Shown here in pieces: positions 24,944 through 33,388 of a stretch of DNA of 64,000 nucleotides. Made by a program: the position numbers and the translations under genes. This DNA comes from an uncultured Alphaproteobacteria bacterium (GTDB lineage: Bacteria; Pseudomonadota; Alphaproteobacteria; HIMB59; GCA-002718135), in assembly GCA_902619055.1 (NCBI GenBank), contig CACNCW010000001.1, positions 1 to 64,000 of the forward strand. Direction: 5' to 3'. The notes under the pieces are model-generated. The model searched no databases. It had not been told where the DNA came from and was given only the letters and a program-made list of their open reading frames with translations. Positions within the stretch are counted from its first letter, which is position 1, and each line of letters starts with the position of its first letter.

Positions 24944-25042
24944 TTTACAAATACATAATAAAATAAAAAAAAACTAGAGTTTTTCTTAGTTTTAATGTAA
25001 AGAAAATTACTTTGAATTTATTATTTTTGTAAATTTTGTAAA
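24944..25042. promoter_or_regulatory. TTTGTAAA/TTTACAAA repeats, putative operator of the ScfR-like regulator
   Basis: TTTACAAA lies at 24944-24951 and its reverse complement TTTGTAAA twice at 25026-25033 and 25035-25042, the last touching the regulator's ATG. The two right-hand copies are spaced 9 bases apart. Regulators of the RamB/PccR/ScfR group are known to bind TTTGCAAA-like sites, so these are good candidates for autoregulation and for control of the divergent 59-residue gene. Chance occurrence in A+T-rich DNA is the main caveat. Confidence 0.5.
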
Positions 25043-26481
25043 TGAATATTGAATCTGACATAAATTTTGGCCCAAGGTTAAAAAAACAAAGGATAAGTAA
25101 AGGTTTTTCACAAGCTGAATTATCAAAAACTATTGGCATATCTCCTAGTTATTTAAATTTAATTGAAAGTGGAAAAAGAAAAATACCACTTTCCTTACTA
25201 ATTAAAGCAGCTGATAAATTAGATTTATCAATTAAAGACTTCTCAACAGAATCTAGCAAACGACTTCTTTCAGACGTAATGGATGTTTTAAGCAATGAGA
25301 TTTTTGATGATTTAAAGATAACCAATCACGACACAAGTGACTTTATTGGTTCAAATCCTAACATAGCTAAAGCATTGCTGACAATAAATGATTCTTTTAA
25401 AAGTTTTAAAGAAGATATGCAAAATCGACTTGAAACGATGGATGTCAATGCAAATCAAATTGAAAAACCAACAAGACTACCTGTAGAAATCGTTTCAGAT
25501 ATTCTTCAAGAAAATAAAAATTACTTCCATGATTTAGAAGTAAGTTCTGAAAATCTAAGAAAAGAAATAGGTCTTGAAACTGGACCTAACATTGGTTCTG
25601 GATCTAAATTATCACTTTATCTTAAAGCAAAACATGGAATTGAAGTTAAAATAGTAACCATAAACGAAGATGAAAAAATAGTTAAAAGATTTGATGAAAA
25701 TTCAAAGATTTTTTATCTTTCTGAAATGTTAACTTATACATCAAGAAACTTTCATTTAGCATCACAAGTTGCTTATTTAGAGGCTAATGATGTTATCAAT
25801 AAAGTTATTAAAGATAATAACGTCGAATCAGAAGAAGTCGAACCTTTGCTTAAACTCTCTTTACTAAATTATTATGCTGCTGCTTTTATGATGCCTTATA
25901 ACGATTTTTTAAAGAGTGCTAAATTACATAAATATGATGTAGAAATTTTGATGCATCATTATGCTTGTAGTTTTGAACAAGTTACACATAGATTAACAAA
26001 TCTTCAAAGACCTGGAAACGAAGGAGTGCCATTTCATTTTTTAAAAACAGATATTGCTGGAAATGTCTCAAAGCGATTTTCTTTATCTGGTATTCATATA
26101 CCAAGACATGGAGGTTCTTGTCCTAGATGGAATGTTTATACTGCTTTTTTAAATCCTGGAAAAATTCATCCTCAAATATCTAAAATGCCAGATGGACGAG
26201 TATATTTTTGTATCGCAAGAGCTTTTGAGAAAGGAATTGAAAAACATGGAATGCCTAAAAGCTTTGTTTCGATTGGTTTAGGTTGTGATATGAAATACGC
26301 TAAAGATCTAATTTATTCTGAAGGAATTGATCTAAATAATAAAAAATTACAAATGCCAATTGGAGTTTCTTGTAGGATATGTCCTAGAGTGGAATGTCAG
26401 CAAAGAGCTTTTCCTCCAATTGATAAAGAACTTAAATTAGATATTAAATATAGAGGGACATCACCATACGTTACAATTTAG
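25042..26481 (+). CDS. XRE-family transcriptional regulator of the ScfR/RamB/PccR type
   Basis: 479-residue regulator. An N-terminal helix-turn-helix (about residues 8-62) contains KKQRISKGFSQAELSKTIG and SPSYLNLIESGKRKI. The middle carries a degenerate ImmA/IrrE (DUF955) region, with no intact HExxH visible. The C-terminal short-chain fatty acyl regulator domain (formerly DUF2083) has HGGSCPRWNVYTAF and the cysteine cluster SCRICPRVECQQRAFPP. Relatives sense acyl-CoA or redox state and control propionyl-CoA, acetate or glyoxylate-cycle genes. It is single, with TTTGTAAA repeats over its start, and lies beside a carnitine-degradation set that releases acetoacetate. Which genes it controls is unknown. 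Confidence 0.88.
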   Translation: MNIESDINFGPRLKKQRISKGFSQAELSKTIGISPSYLNLIESGKRKIPLSLLIKAADKLDLSIKDFSTESSKRLLSDVMDVLSNEIFDDLKITNHDTSDFIGSNPNIAKALLTINDSFKSFKEDMQNRLETMDVNANQIEKPTRLPVEIVSDILQENKNYFHDLEVSSENLRKEIGLETGPNIGSGSKLSLYLKAKHGIEVKIVTINEDEKIVKRFDENSKIFYLSEMLTYTSRNFHLASQVAYLEANDVINKVIKDNNVESEEVEPLLKLSLLNYYAAAFMMPYNDFLKSAKLHKYDVEILMHHYACSFEQVTHRLTNLQRPGNEGVPFHFLKTDIAGNVSKRFSLSGIHIPRHGGSCPRWNVYTAFLNPGKIHPQISKMPDGRVYFCIARAFEKGIEKHGMPKSFVSIGLGCDMKYAKDLIYSEGIDLNNKKLQMPIGVSCRICPRVECQQRAFPPIDKELKLDIKYRGTSPYVTI

Positions 26482-27489
26482 CTAAATTTTAACTAACATT
26501 TTACCTAAATTTTTACCATTCAGTAGATCTATAAATGCTTTTGGAGCATTTTCTATATTTTCATAAATTGTTTCTTTAAACTTTATTTTTCCTTCAGATA
26601 GCCAATTTCGCATATCAGTTTCAAAAGGCTCATTATCATTTTCATGATCAAAAATTAAAAAACCTTTTATAGTTAATCTTTTTACTAATACGTGAGCCAT
26701 ATTTTTTAGTCCAGCAGGTGTAGAAGTTGAATTCATTTGAGATATTCTTCCACAAATAATAATTCTTCCAAAATTTTTCATTCGAAAAATTGCAGACTCT
26801 AAAAAATCACCTCCTACATTATCAAAGTATAAGTCAAATCCTTCAGGACAAATTTCTTTTAAGTTAACAACAAGGTTATCAATTTTTTTATAATTAAATG
26901 CTACATCAACATTTAATTCATTTTTTAACCAATCAACTTTTTCATCTGATCCAGTACTAGCATATACTTTGCATCCTAAATTTTTTGCAATTTGACAAAC
27001 TGTTGAACCAACACTTCCACCTGCTGAAGATACAAGAATACTTTGTCCCTTTTGTATATTCCCATGATTAAAAAGACCAATATATGCAGTTTGCCCTGTC
27101 ATTCCTAAAGGCCCAAGATAAGTTTGCAATGGAAGATTGGAATTTTTTATTTTTTTTAAATCACCGCCTTTGCAAACGAAGTTATCTCTCATTCCAAAAT
27201 TACTGAAAACAACATCTCCTTCTTTAAATTGTGAATCTTTTGATTTTTGGACTGACCCAATTGCATATCCTTCCATTTCCTCGCCTAGTAAAAAGGGTGG
27301 TTTATAATTTTTACGTTCTGTCATCCTTGCTCTCATATACGGATCAACAGATATCCATGAATTAAGAACATGAATATTATTTGTTTCATCTAATTCTAAA
27401 GTTTTAGATTTAATTTCAAAATCTTCTTCTTTAGGTAACCCAGTTGGTATATAATTTTTTAAAGCTACATATTTTGAGATTATTGTCAT
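26482..27489 (-). CDS. NADP-dependent medium-chain oxidoreductase (CurA / leukotriene-B4 reductase type)
   Basis: 335-residue zinc-independent medium-chain dehydrogenase/reductase. Typical segments are WISVDPYMRARM near residue 45, GPLGMTGQTAYIGL, and the Rossmann segment VSSAGGSVGSTVCQIAKNLG, followed by VDVAFNYK and YFDNVGG. Members reduce the C=C bond of enones or enoyl thioesters with NADPH. It is the last gene of a minus-strand run (BKACE, carnitine dehydrogenase, this gene), 2 bases beyond the carnitine dehydrogenase stop. Its part in carnitine breakdown is not obvious; it may serve detoxification of reactive carbonyls. It meets the convergent regulator gene with no gap. Confidence 0.88.
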   Translation of the reverse strand: MTIISKYVALKNYIPTGLPKEEDFEIKSKTLELDETNNIHVLNSWISVDPYMRARMTERKNYKPPFLLGEEMEGYAIGSVQKSKDSQFKEGDVVFSNFGMRDNFVCKGGDLKKIKNSNLPLQTYLGPLGMTGQTAYIGLFNHGNIQKGQSILVSSAGGSVGSTVCQIAKNLGCKVYASTGSDEKVDWLKNELNVDVAFNYKKIDNLVVNLKEICPEGFDLYFDNVGGDFLESAIFRMKNFGRIIICGRISQMNSTSTPAGLKNMAHVLVKRLTIKGFLIFDHENDNEPFETDMRNWLSEGKIKFKETIYENIENAPKAFIDLLNGKNLGKMLVKI

Positions 27490-27491
27490 AA

Positions 27492-28412
27492 TTATAATTT
27501 ATATTTTTTCTTTAATTCTAGCAAATCTATTAAGAAATTATCTCTTATGTTACTTAAATCTTTTATAGAATGATTCTTTGATTGTTTTTTTGTGCCATTA
27601 ATGATTTTTTCTTTAAGTTTTTTTGTTAGTTTTGGAGATTTGAGTTTAGTCCATGGAAGCTTCAATGCTGGTCCAAACTGATCTAGCATATGTTTCATAC
27701 CCATTTCTCCTCCCGCTAAGTGAAATGTCAAAAAAGTTCCCATTAGAGCCCATCTCATACCAGGACCATAAGTTATTGCTTCATCTAAATCTTTTGTTGA
27801 AGCATATCCATCATTTATAATATGTAAACCCTCTCTCCACAAAGCTTCTTGCAATCTATCAGATAAAAAGCCCGGTAATTCTTTTTCTACCAATAATGTT
27901 TTCATTTTAATTTTTTGATAAAATTTTTTTGCTTTATTAAAATATAAATTTGTAGTTTTTTTACCTTTTACAATTTCAACCAAAGGGAGAATATATACAG
28001 GGTTAAATGGATGAGCTATGATTAACCTTTTTGGATTAATACATTTTGATTGTAAATCTGATGGAAGTAAACCAGATGAACTTGAAGCAATTATTGAATT
28101 TGAGGGTGAATATTTACTTATATTTTTTATAACATCTTTTTTTAAAGTTAATCGTTCGGATACATTTTCCTGAATTAAATCTGCATTTTTTACTGCTTCT
28201 TCAATACTGTATACGATTTCCAAATTTTTGAAATTGATTTTTGTATTATATAATTTCTTTATAATTAAGTTTGTTCTTGTTATTTCTTCTTTTAGAAAAT
28301 GTAATTGCTGAGAATTTTTATCAAATGCTTTGACTCTTATACCATTAGCTAGAAATCTAAGTATCCAGCCGGTACCAATTACACCAGTTCCAATGACAGC
28401 AATATTTTTCAA
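27492..28412 (-). CDS. lcdH: L-carnitine dehydrogenase
   Basis: 306-residue enzyme of the 3-hydroxyacyl-CoA dehydrogenase family that oxidises L-carnitine to 3-dehydrocarnitine with NAD. The NAD motif is VIGTGVIGTGW; IASSSSGLLPSDLQ and AHPFNPVYILPLVEIV are the substrate/catalytic region with the family His, and PGFLSDRLQEALWREGLHI plus GPGMRWALMGTFLTFHLAGG are characteristic of carnitine dehydrogenases rather than fatty-acid enzymes. It starts with TTG at 28412, one base after the BKACE stop. With the cleavage enzyme upstream and the thioesterase divergent, it completes a carnitine-to-glycine-betaine route. Confidence 0.85.
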   Translation of the reverse strand: MKNIAVIGTGVIGTGWILRFLANGIRVKAFDKNSQQLHFLKEEITRTNLIIKKLYNTKINFKNLEIVYSIEEAVKNADLIQENVSERLTLKKDVIKNISKYSPSNSIIASSSSGLLPSDLQSKCINPKRLIIAHPFNPVYILPLVEIVKGKKTTNLYFNKAKKFYQKIKMKTLLVEKELPGFLSDRLQEALWREGLHIINDGYASTKDLDEAITYGPGMRWALMGTFLTFHLAGGEMGMKHMLDQFGPALKLPWTKLKSPKLTKKLKEKIINGTKKQSKNHSIKDLSNIRDNFLIDLLELKKKYKL

Positions 28413-28413
28413 A

Positions 28414-29304
28414 TTAAAAATGTTTTTTTAGTTTTAATTTCTCTCTAGTCTGTTGAGGGGATAAAATAGAAGCCCCCATATCTTCAACAATACATCTTGC
28501 CTTTTCAACCAACTGTGCATTTGATGCAAAAACTCCTTTTTTTAAATAAAGATTGTCTTCAAGTCCCACACGAACATTTCCTCCCAAAATAACTGCCTGT
28601 GCAGCCATAGGCATTTGTGATCTTCCTATTCCAAACCCAGACCAAACACCCTCAGAAGGTACCATTTCAGCCATAGCTTTCATTGCGCTGGTTGTTGCAG
28701 GTGATCCCCAAGGTATACCAAGGCATATTTGATAAAAAGGAGGATCATCAATTAAACCTTCTTTATAAAGTTGGTTAGCAAACCATAAATGACCCATTTC
28801 AAAAGCTTCCATTTCTGGTTTCACTCCAAGCTCCTGCATTTTTTTTGCTGCAGTTCTTAGTTGTATCGGTGTATGAATAAATGTCATGTTTGAGTCACCA
28901 AAATTTAGTGATCCACAGTCTAAAGTACAAATTTCAGGCAATAACTCTTCAACATGTTCTAATCTGCTTAATGCATCGATCATATCTGTATTTGCTCCCA
29001 CGGGATTTAAAGGATCTTTACCTGTTCCAACTTCAAAATCACCACCCATACCTGTTGTAAAATTTAAAACTACATCAGTATCAGAAGAGCGAATTCTATC
29101 AGCCACTTCTTTATAATAACTTAAATTCCTAGAAGGTTTGCCATCAGGTTCTCTTACATGTACATGAGCTATTGCTGCACCCGCTTTGGCAGCTTCAATT
29201 GAAGCATCAGCAATTTGTTTTGGTGTTATAGGTAATTCAGGATGTTTACCTGCTGTATCACCAGACCCTGTTACAGCACACGAAATTATTACTTCATTAT
29301 TCAT
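28414..29304 (-). CDS. BKACE-family 3-keto acid cleavage enzyme (dehydrocarnitine cleavage)
   Basis: 296-residue zinc enzyme of the beta-keto acid cleavage (BKACE, Kce) family. It joins a 3-keto acid with acetyl-CoA to give acetoacetate and a new CoA ester; in the carnitine route 3-dehydrocarnitine gives betainyl-CoA. The zinc-binding pair is H47 and H49 in [14 protein letters not shown]. Other conserved blocks are [34 protein letters not shown] and [14 protein letters not shown]. The adjacent carnitine dehydrogenase makes the substrate assignment strong by context. It is first in its operon, diverging from the thioesterase over 42 bases. Confidence 0.88.
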   Translation of the reverse strand: MNNEVIISCAVTGSGDTAGKHPELPITPKQIADASIEAAKAGAAIAHVHVREPDGKPSRNLSYYKEVADRIRSSDTDVVLNFTTGMGGDFEVGTGKDPLNPVGANTDMIDALSRLEHVEELLPEICTLDCGSLNFGDSNMTFIHTPIQLRTAAKKMQELGVKPEMEAFEMGHLWFANQLYKEGLIDDPPFYQICLGIPWGSPATTSAMKAMAEMVPSEGVWSGFGIGRSQMPMAAQAVILGGNVRVGLEDNLYLKKGVFASNAQLVEKARCIVEDMGASILSPQQTREKLKLKKHF

Positions 29305-29346
29305 TATTTTAAACTACTATATTTTTTGAATTAATAAAGAAAAACA

Positions 29347-29814
29347 ATGAAGATATATTTAAATTCAGGAAGAGTAAAAAAAGAATGGACCGATTACAAT
29401 GGTCATATGAATTTGGCATTTTATATTCATCTTTTTGATGCTGGATGGGAAGTTCTTTTACAAAAATTTAATATGGGTGAAAATTCTGCAAAAACAGAGA
29501 AGAAAACTACTTTTGCCGTAGAGTCACACACAACTTATGACAAAGAAGTGAAAGAGGGTGATGAAGTAGATATTAATTTGTTATTTCTTGATAGGGATAA
29601 AAAAAGATTAATTTATAAATTAGAAATGACACATAAGCTTGAAGGTTACAGAGCAGCAACAACAGAGGTTTGTTCTTTATATGTTGATTTAAATATTAGA
29701 AAAGTTTCTGAATTAGAATTAGAAAAGCAAAAAGATATAGATAAATTTATTCAAGAAAATAAAAATAACTTTGATCCAGGTAACCTTACTCTAATCAACA
29801 AGTTAAAAAAATAA
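29347..29814 (+). CDS. Hot-dog acyl-CoA thioesterase, probably betainyl-CoA thioesterase
   Basis: 155-residue 4-hydroxybenzoyl-CoA-thioesterase-like hot-dog protein. The N-terminal KKEWTDYNGHMNLAFYIHLF contains the usual Asp-x-x-x-His active segment (DYNGHM) and the beta-sheet core includes AVESHTTYDKEVKEGDEV. It is divergent from the dehydrocarnitine cleavage enzyme. Characterised carnitine clusters contain a thioesterase that releases glycine betaine from betainyl-CoA, and this gene fits that place. The stop codon directly abuts the stop of the convergent HD-domain gene. Confidence 0.82.
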   Translation: MKIYLNSGRVKKEWTDYNGHMNLAFYIHLFDAGWEVLLQKFNMGENSAKTEKKTTFAVESHTTYDKEVKEGDEVDINLLFLDRDKKRLIYKLEMTHKLEGYRAATTEVCSLYVDLNIRKVSELELEKQKDIDKFIQENKNNFDPGNLTLINKLKK

Positions 29815-30378
29815 TTATAAATTTCTATAAGGTGTTCTATTAAATATTCTTTGAACCATTGGAACAAATTCTTTTAGAGGAATTGTATCATAATTTGGAT
29901 CAAATGATGCTTGATCCCATCTTTCACAAAAATCTATAGTGTCTTTAAAGAATTCATGACCTTTGAATTTATCTCTTAGATTTCTATCTTTTCCATAATA
30001 ATGATTATAGTAGTAGGCTTGAAACAAACCGTGTTGTTCTACAATCCATCTTGTTTTTTCAGAAACAAAAGGTTTTAATACTGCAGCGGCAAGTTCAGAA
30101 TGATTAAGAGGTGCAATTTCATCACCTATATCATGCAATAAAGAAGCCACCACCATTTCTTCAGAAGCTTGTTCACGTAACGCTCTTGATGCAGTTTGAA
30201 GAGAGTGCTCTAATCTAGATACCTTATAGCCACCTAAAGAATTGTCTAAACTTTCTAGTACTCTAACTATTCTATCAGCTGTACCTTCAATAAATTTATC
30301 TTCAAAATTAGCAAGAAGTTCATAATCCTCTTTATCACCATGTTTCATTTCAGTGAATTTTACTTCATCTTTAGACAT
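29815..30378 (-). CDS. HD-domain protein resembling mixed-valent diiron oxygenases (PhnZ/TmpB type)
   Basis: 187 residues from ATG at 30378; the frame extends 66 codons upstream but that part overlaps the divergent agmatine deiminase gene and looks like antisense translation. Potential metal ligands are H58 (RLEHSLQTA), H82-D83 (LLHDIGDE), H93, H116 (EQHGLFQ) and D155 (CERWDQASFD), the six-residue pattern expected for the PhnZ / myo-inositol-oxygenase-like diiron subgroup. TmpB of that group cleaves hydroxylated trimethylaminoethylphosphonate to glycine betaine and phosphate. Its place beside a betaine-producing carnitine set, and a TmpA-like oxygenase at 1382, support such a role, but a simple HD phosphohydrolase is possible. 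Confidence 0.7.
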   Translation of the reverse strand: MSKDEVKFTEMKHGDKEDYELLANFEDKFIEGTADRIVRVLESLDNSLGGYKVSRLEHSLQTASRALREQASEEMVVASLLHDIGDEIAPLNHSELAAAVLKPFVSEKTRWIVEQHGLFQAYYYNHYYGKDRNLRDKFKGHEFFKDTIDFCERWDQASFDPNYDTIPLKEFVPMVQRIFNRTPYRNL

Positions 30379-30406
30379 GAAATAATTATACATATTTTTA
30401 AATTTT

Positions 30407-31390
30407 ATGAAACTAATTCCTGAATGGCATGAACACCAATATTGTTTGATTGCTTGGCCATGTAATAAAGATCTATATGGTAAAATTATTAATAAGGCTA
30501 GAGATGAAGTTGCAAATGTAATTAATGAAATTGCAAAAACTGAGCATGTTATTGTTTTGTCAAATAAAGAAGACATTAATGAAATTCAAAATAAAACTGA
30601 TCATAAAAATATAGATATTATAGAATGTAAATTAGATGATTCTTGGATGCGAGATATTGCACCAATTTTTTATAACGAAAATGAAAAATTAAAATCAATT
30701 AGCTTTGAATTTAATGGATATGGAAAGTATCCAGATTATTTAAATGATAATAAAATATCAAAATTTATTTCAAACTATTTAAATATCCCAACAAAAATTT
30801 CTGACTTAGTTATTGAAGGAGGAGCAATAACTTATGATGATAAAAAAAATTTATTTAGCACTAAAAATGTAATATTTAATAAAAATAGAAAACAAAAACA
30901 TAATAGTGAATATATTATTAAAGAATTAAAGTTCTTGTTTGACTTAAATTATATTTTTTTATTTGAAAATGGACTAATGGAGGATGATACAGATGGTCAT
31001 GTTGATAATTTATTATGCCCGATAGGAAAAAATCAATATTTAATTGCCACAACTCACAAATTAGATCCTAATTATGAAATATTAAAAAAAAACAAAGCTG
31101 ATCTTATTAAATTTTTTAGAGATACTAATCAGACATTTGATTTAATTGAAGTTCCTTTACCTACAAGAAAAAAGATTAATAATAAGAATATTATTAGCTC
31201 ATATATAAATTTCTATTTCAGTAAAAATAAAATTATCTTACCTAAATTCAATGTTAAGGAAGATAATGAGGTAAAATTAATTTTTGAAAAGTTATTCCCC
31301 AATCGAGAAATTATGATGTTGGAAACAGAAAATATAAATTATGGTGGTGGAAATATTCATTGTATAACAATGAATGTACCAAAAATATGA
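30407..31390 (+). CDS. aguA: Agmatine deiminase
   Basis: 327-residue enzyme of the peptidyl-arginine-deiminase/agmatine deiminase family that converts agmatine to N-carbamoylputrescine and ammonia. The N-terminal PEWHEHQYCLIAWP, the CKLDDSWMRDIAPIF block with the substrate-binding Asp, the DDTDGHVDNLLCP block with the catalytic His, and the C-terminal NYGGGNIHCITMN with the nucleophilic Cys are all present. It overlaps the amidase gene by 4 bases. Together with the next gene it supplies putrescine, and the following polyamine transporter and PuuA/PuuB-like genes fit this. Confidence 0.93.
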   Translation: MKLIPEWHEHQYCLIAWPCNKDLYGKIINKARDEVANVINEIAKTEHVIVLSNKEDINEIQNKTDHKNIDIIECKLDDSWMRDIAPIFYNENEKLKSISFEFNGYGKYPDYLNDNKISKFISNYLNIPTKISDLVIEGGAITYDDKKNLFSTKNVIFNKNRKQKHNSEYIIKELKFLFDLNYIFLFENGLMEDDTDGHVDNLLCPIGKNQYLIATTHKLDPNYEILKKNKADLIKFFRDTNQTFDLIEVPLPTRKKINNKNIISSYINFYFSKNKIILPKFNVKEDNEVKLIFEKLFPNREIMMLETENINYGGGNIHCITMNVPKI

Positions 31391-32244
31391 AAGTAAAAGT
31401 AGCAACATCACAATTTAAGGCTATTAAAGGAGACTTTGATGCTAATTTAAATAAAGCAATTAATTTAGTTGAAAAAGCATCAAATGAAAATGTTGATATT
31501 TTACTTCTGCAAGAATTATTTCAAGATTATTATTTTTGTTCAACAAAAAATGATAAATTTTTTAATCTTGCAATTGATTTTCCTTCTAATCCAATGTTTG
31601 AAAAATTATCTAATATTTGTAAAAATAAAAAAATTTCATTACCAATTAGTTTTTTTCAAAAAAAGGAAAATAAATTTTTTAACTCTTTAGTTATGATTGA
31701 TTCATTAGGTAAAATAAGTGAAGTCTATAATAAATCCCACATCCCTGAAGGGCCTGGATATAATGAAAAGTATTATTTTGAAAAAGGCAACACAGGTTTT
31801 ATGGTTTTTGACACCCCTCTAGCAAAAGTTGGCTGTGCAATTTGTTGGGATCAGTGGTTTCCTGAATGTGCAAGAATACTAACGTTGAAAGGTGCAGATT
31901 TAATTTTATATCCATCAGCAATTGGTTCTGAGCCACACATGCCTGAATTAAATTCAAAAGATCATTGGATTAATACAATGGTAGGACATGCTGCTGCAAA
32001 TCAAGTCCCTATAATAACTTCAAATAGAATAGGGAAGGAGGTCGAAGCAGATATTGAATTAAATTTTTATGGTAATTCATTTATATTGGATCATCTTGGA
32101 AATGTAATAAATCGTATGAATGATAAGGATGAGGGAATAATAACTGCGACTTTAGACTTGTTAATTTCAAGAGAATATAGAAAATTATGGGGTAACTTTA
32201 GAGACAGAAGGCCCGATCTATATAAAAAAATTCTCGATTTTTAA
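31387..32244 (+). CDS. aguB: N-carbamoylputrescine amidase
   Basis: 285-residue nitrilase-family hydrolase that cleaves N-carbamoylputrescine to putrescine, CO2 and ammonia. The Glu-Lys-Cys triad is visible as LLLQELFQDYYF (E43), YNKSHIPEGPGY (Lys) and VGCAICWDQWFPE (Cys); IPEGPGYNEKYYF is characteristic of AguB. The start at 31387 (MKVKVATSQF) overlaps the aguA stop as ATGA; an ATG at 31360 would add nine residues that belong to the aguA overlap. It is followed by a short gap and the polyamine-binding protein gene. Confidence 0.93.
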   Translation: MKVKVATSQFKAIKGDFDANLNKAINLVEKASNENVDILLLQELFQDYYFCSTKNDKFFNLAIDFPSNPMFEKLSNICKNKKISLPISFFQKKENKFFNSLVMIDSLGKISEVYNKSHIPEGPGYNEKYYFEKGNTGFMVFDTPLAKVGCAICWDQWFPECARILTLKGADLILYPSAIGSEPHMPELNSKDHWINTMVGHAAANQVPIITSNRIGKEVEADIELNFYGNSFILDHLGNVINRMNDKDEGIITATLDLLISREYRKLWGNFRDRRPDLYKKILDF

Positions 32245-32284
32245 TTTATTTTATTTAATGTAATTTTTATTTAGGAGGGGAATA

Positions 32285-33337
32285 ATGCTTAAGTATTTTA
32301 TATCTCTATTAGTTTTAATTTCTTTTTCAGCTCAGGCTAAAGAAGAATTATTTATTTACAATTGGTCTGATTATATTGCCGAAGATACTATTGAAAATTT
32401 TGAAAATGAATTTGGCATTGATGTAACTTATGATGTTTTTGATTCAAATGAGGTTCTTGAAGCTAAACTTTTAGCTGGTGGTTCAGGTTATGATATTGTG
32501 GTGCCTTCAGGTTCTTTTTTAGAAAATCAAATCAAGGCTGGAGTTTTTCAAAAACTTGATAAGGCTCAACTTTCAAACATTGGTAATTTAGATCCCGATG
32601 TACTAGCAAAAATTGATGCACATGATCCAGGAGGTCAATACTCGATAAATTATATGTATGGTACTACAGGTATTGGCTATAATACTGATAAAGTTGATGA
32701 AAATGATATTACAAGTTGGAGCATTTTGTTTGATCCAGCTATTGCATCAAAATATGCAGATTGTGGAATCGCAATGTTGGATGCTCCTACAGAGGTTATG
32801 GAAATCGCTTTAAAATACGTTGGAAAAGATCCTTATACAGAGGATGAGAAAGATTATGAGGTTGCTCTTGAAATGTTACAGCAAATAAGACCTTACATAA
32901 GATATTTTGATTCTTCTCAATATATCGATGATTTAGCAAATGGAGAGATCTGTTTAACTATGGGTTGGTCAGGTGATGTTTTTCTAGCTGCAGATGAAGC
33001 TGCAGATGGAGTAGAAGCTTGGTACTCAATTCCATCTGAAGGAACTGTAATATGGTTTGATATGATGGCTATTCCAGCTGATGCAAAAAATGTTGAGAAT
33101 GCGCACAAATTTATAAATTATATTTTAAGACCGCAAGTTGCTGCTGATATTACAAATTACGTTTGGTATTCAAATCCAAATAAAGCAGCCAATGAACTAG
33201 TTGATCCTGAAATTTTTGAAGATCCTGCTATTTATCCAGATGAAGCAACTTTAAGTATGCTTTTTGCTGATACTGCAGACTCTCCGAAAAAATCTAAATT
33301 ATCAACTAAATATTTTAATAAATTTAAAGCAAATTAA
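32285..33337 (+). CDS. potF: Polyamine ABC transporter substrate-binding protein (PotF/PotD type)
   Basis: 350-residue periplasmic binding protein. It has a Sec signal peptide (MLKYFISLLVLISFSAQA, cut after AQA), then the mature start EELFIYNWSDYI, which is typical of PotD/PotF proteins. Further blocks are YDIVVPSGSFLENQIKAGVFQKL, YMYGTTGIGYN and LTMGWSGDVFLAADEA. A very strong Shine-Dalgarno (AGGAGGGG, 32273-32280) precedes the ATG, consistent with high expression, and a perfect stem-loop follows the stop. Neighbouring aguA/aguB suggest putrescine or agmatine as ligand. Confidence 0.93.
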   Translation: MLKYFISLLVLISFSAQAKEELFIYNWSDYIAEDTIENFENEFGIDVTYDVFDSNEVLEAKLLAGGSGYDIVVPSGSFLENQIKAGVFQKLDKAQLSNIGNLDPDVLAKIDAHDPGGQYSINYMYGTTGIGYNTDKVDENDITSWSILFDPAIASKYADCGIAMLDAPTEVMEIALKYVGKDPYTEDEKDYEVALEMLQQIRPYIRYFDSSQYIDDLANGEICLTMGWSGDVFLAADEAADGVEAWYSIPSEGTVIWFDMMAIPADAKNVENAHKFINYILRPQVAADITNYVWYSNPNKAANELVDPEIFEDPAIYPDEATLSMLFADTADSPKKSKLSTKYFNKFKAN

Positions 33338-33353
33338 AAAATATACTTCATTT

Positions 33354-33381
33354 CAGCACTAATATATTAATATTAGTGCTG
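33354..33381. terminator. Perfect stem-loop between the polyamine-binding protein gene and its ATPase gene
   Basis: CAGCACTAATAT and ATATTAGTGCTG form an uninterrupted 12-pair stem around the loop ATTA. It starts 17 bases past the binding-protein stop and ends 8 bases before the ATPase ATG. There is no U-tract, so it is more likely an RNA-processing or stabilising element, or a partial terminator, that gives the binding protein more message than the membrane genes. Confidence 0.75.
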
Positions 33382-33388
33382 ATTTAAG

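Noticed and set aside
30379..30576. 66-codon upstream extension of the HD-domain protein
   Set aside because: It overlaps the divergent aguA gene and looks like antisense translation; the ATG at 30378 starts the recognisable protein.
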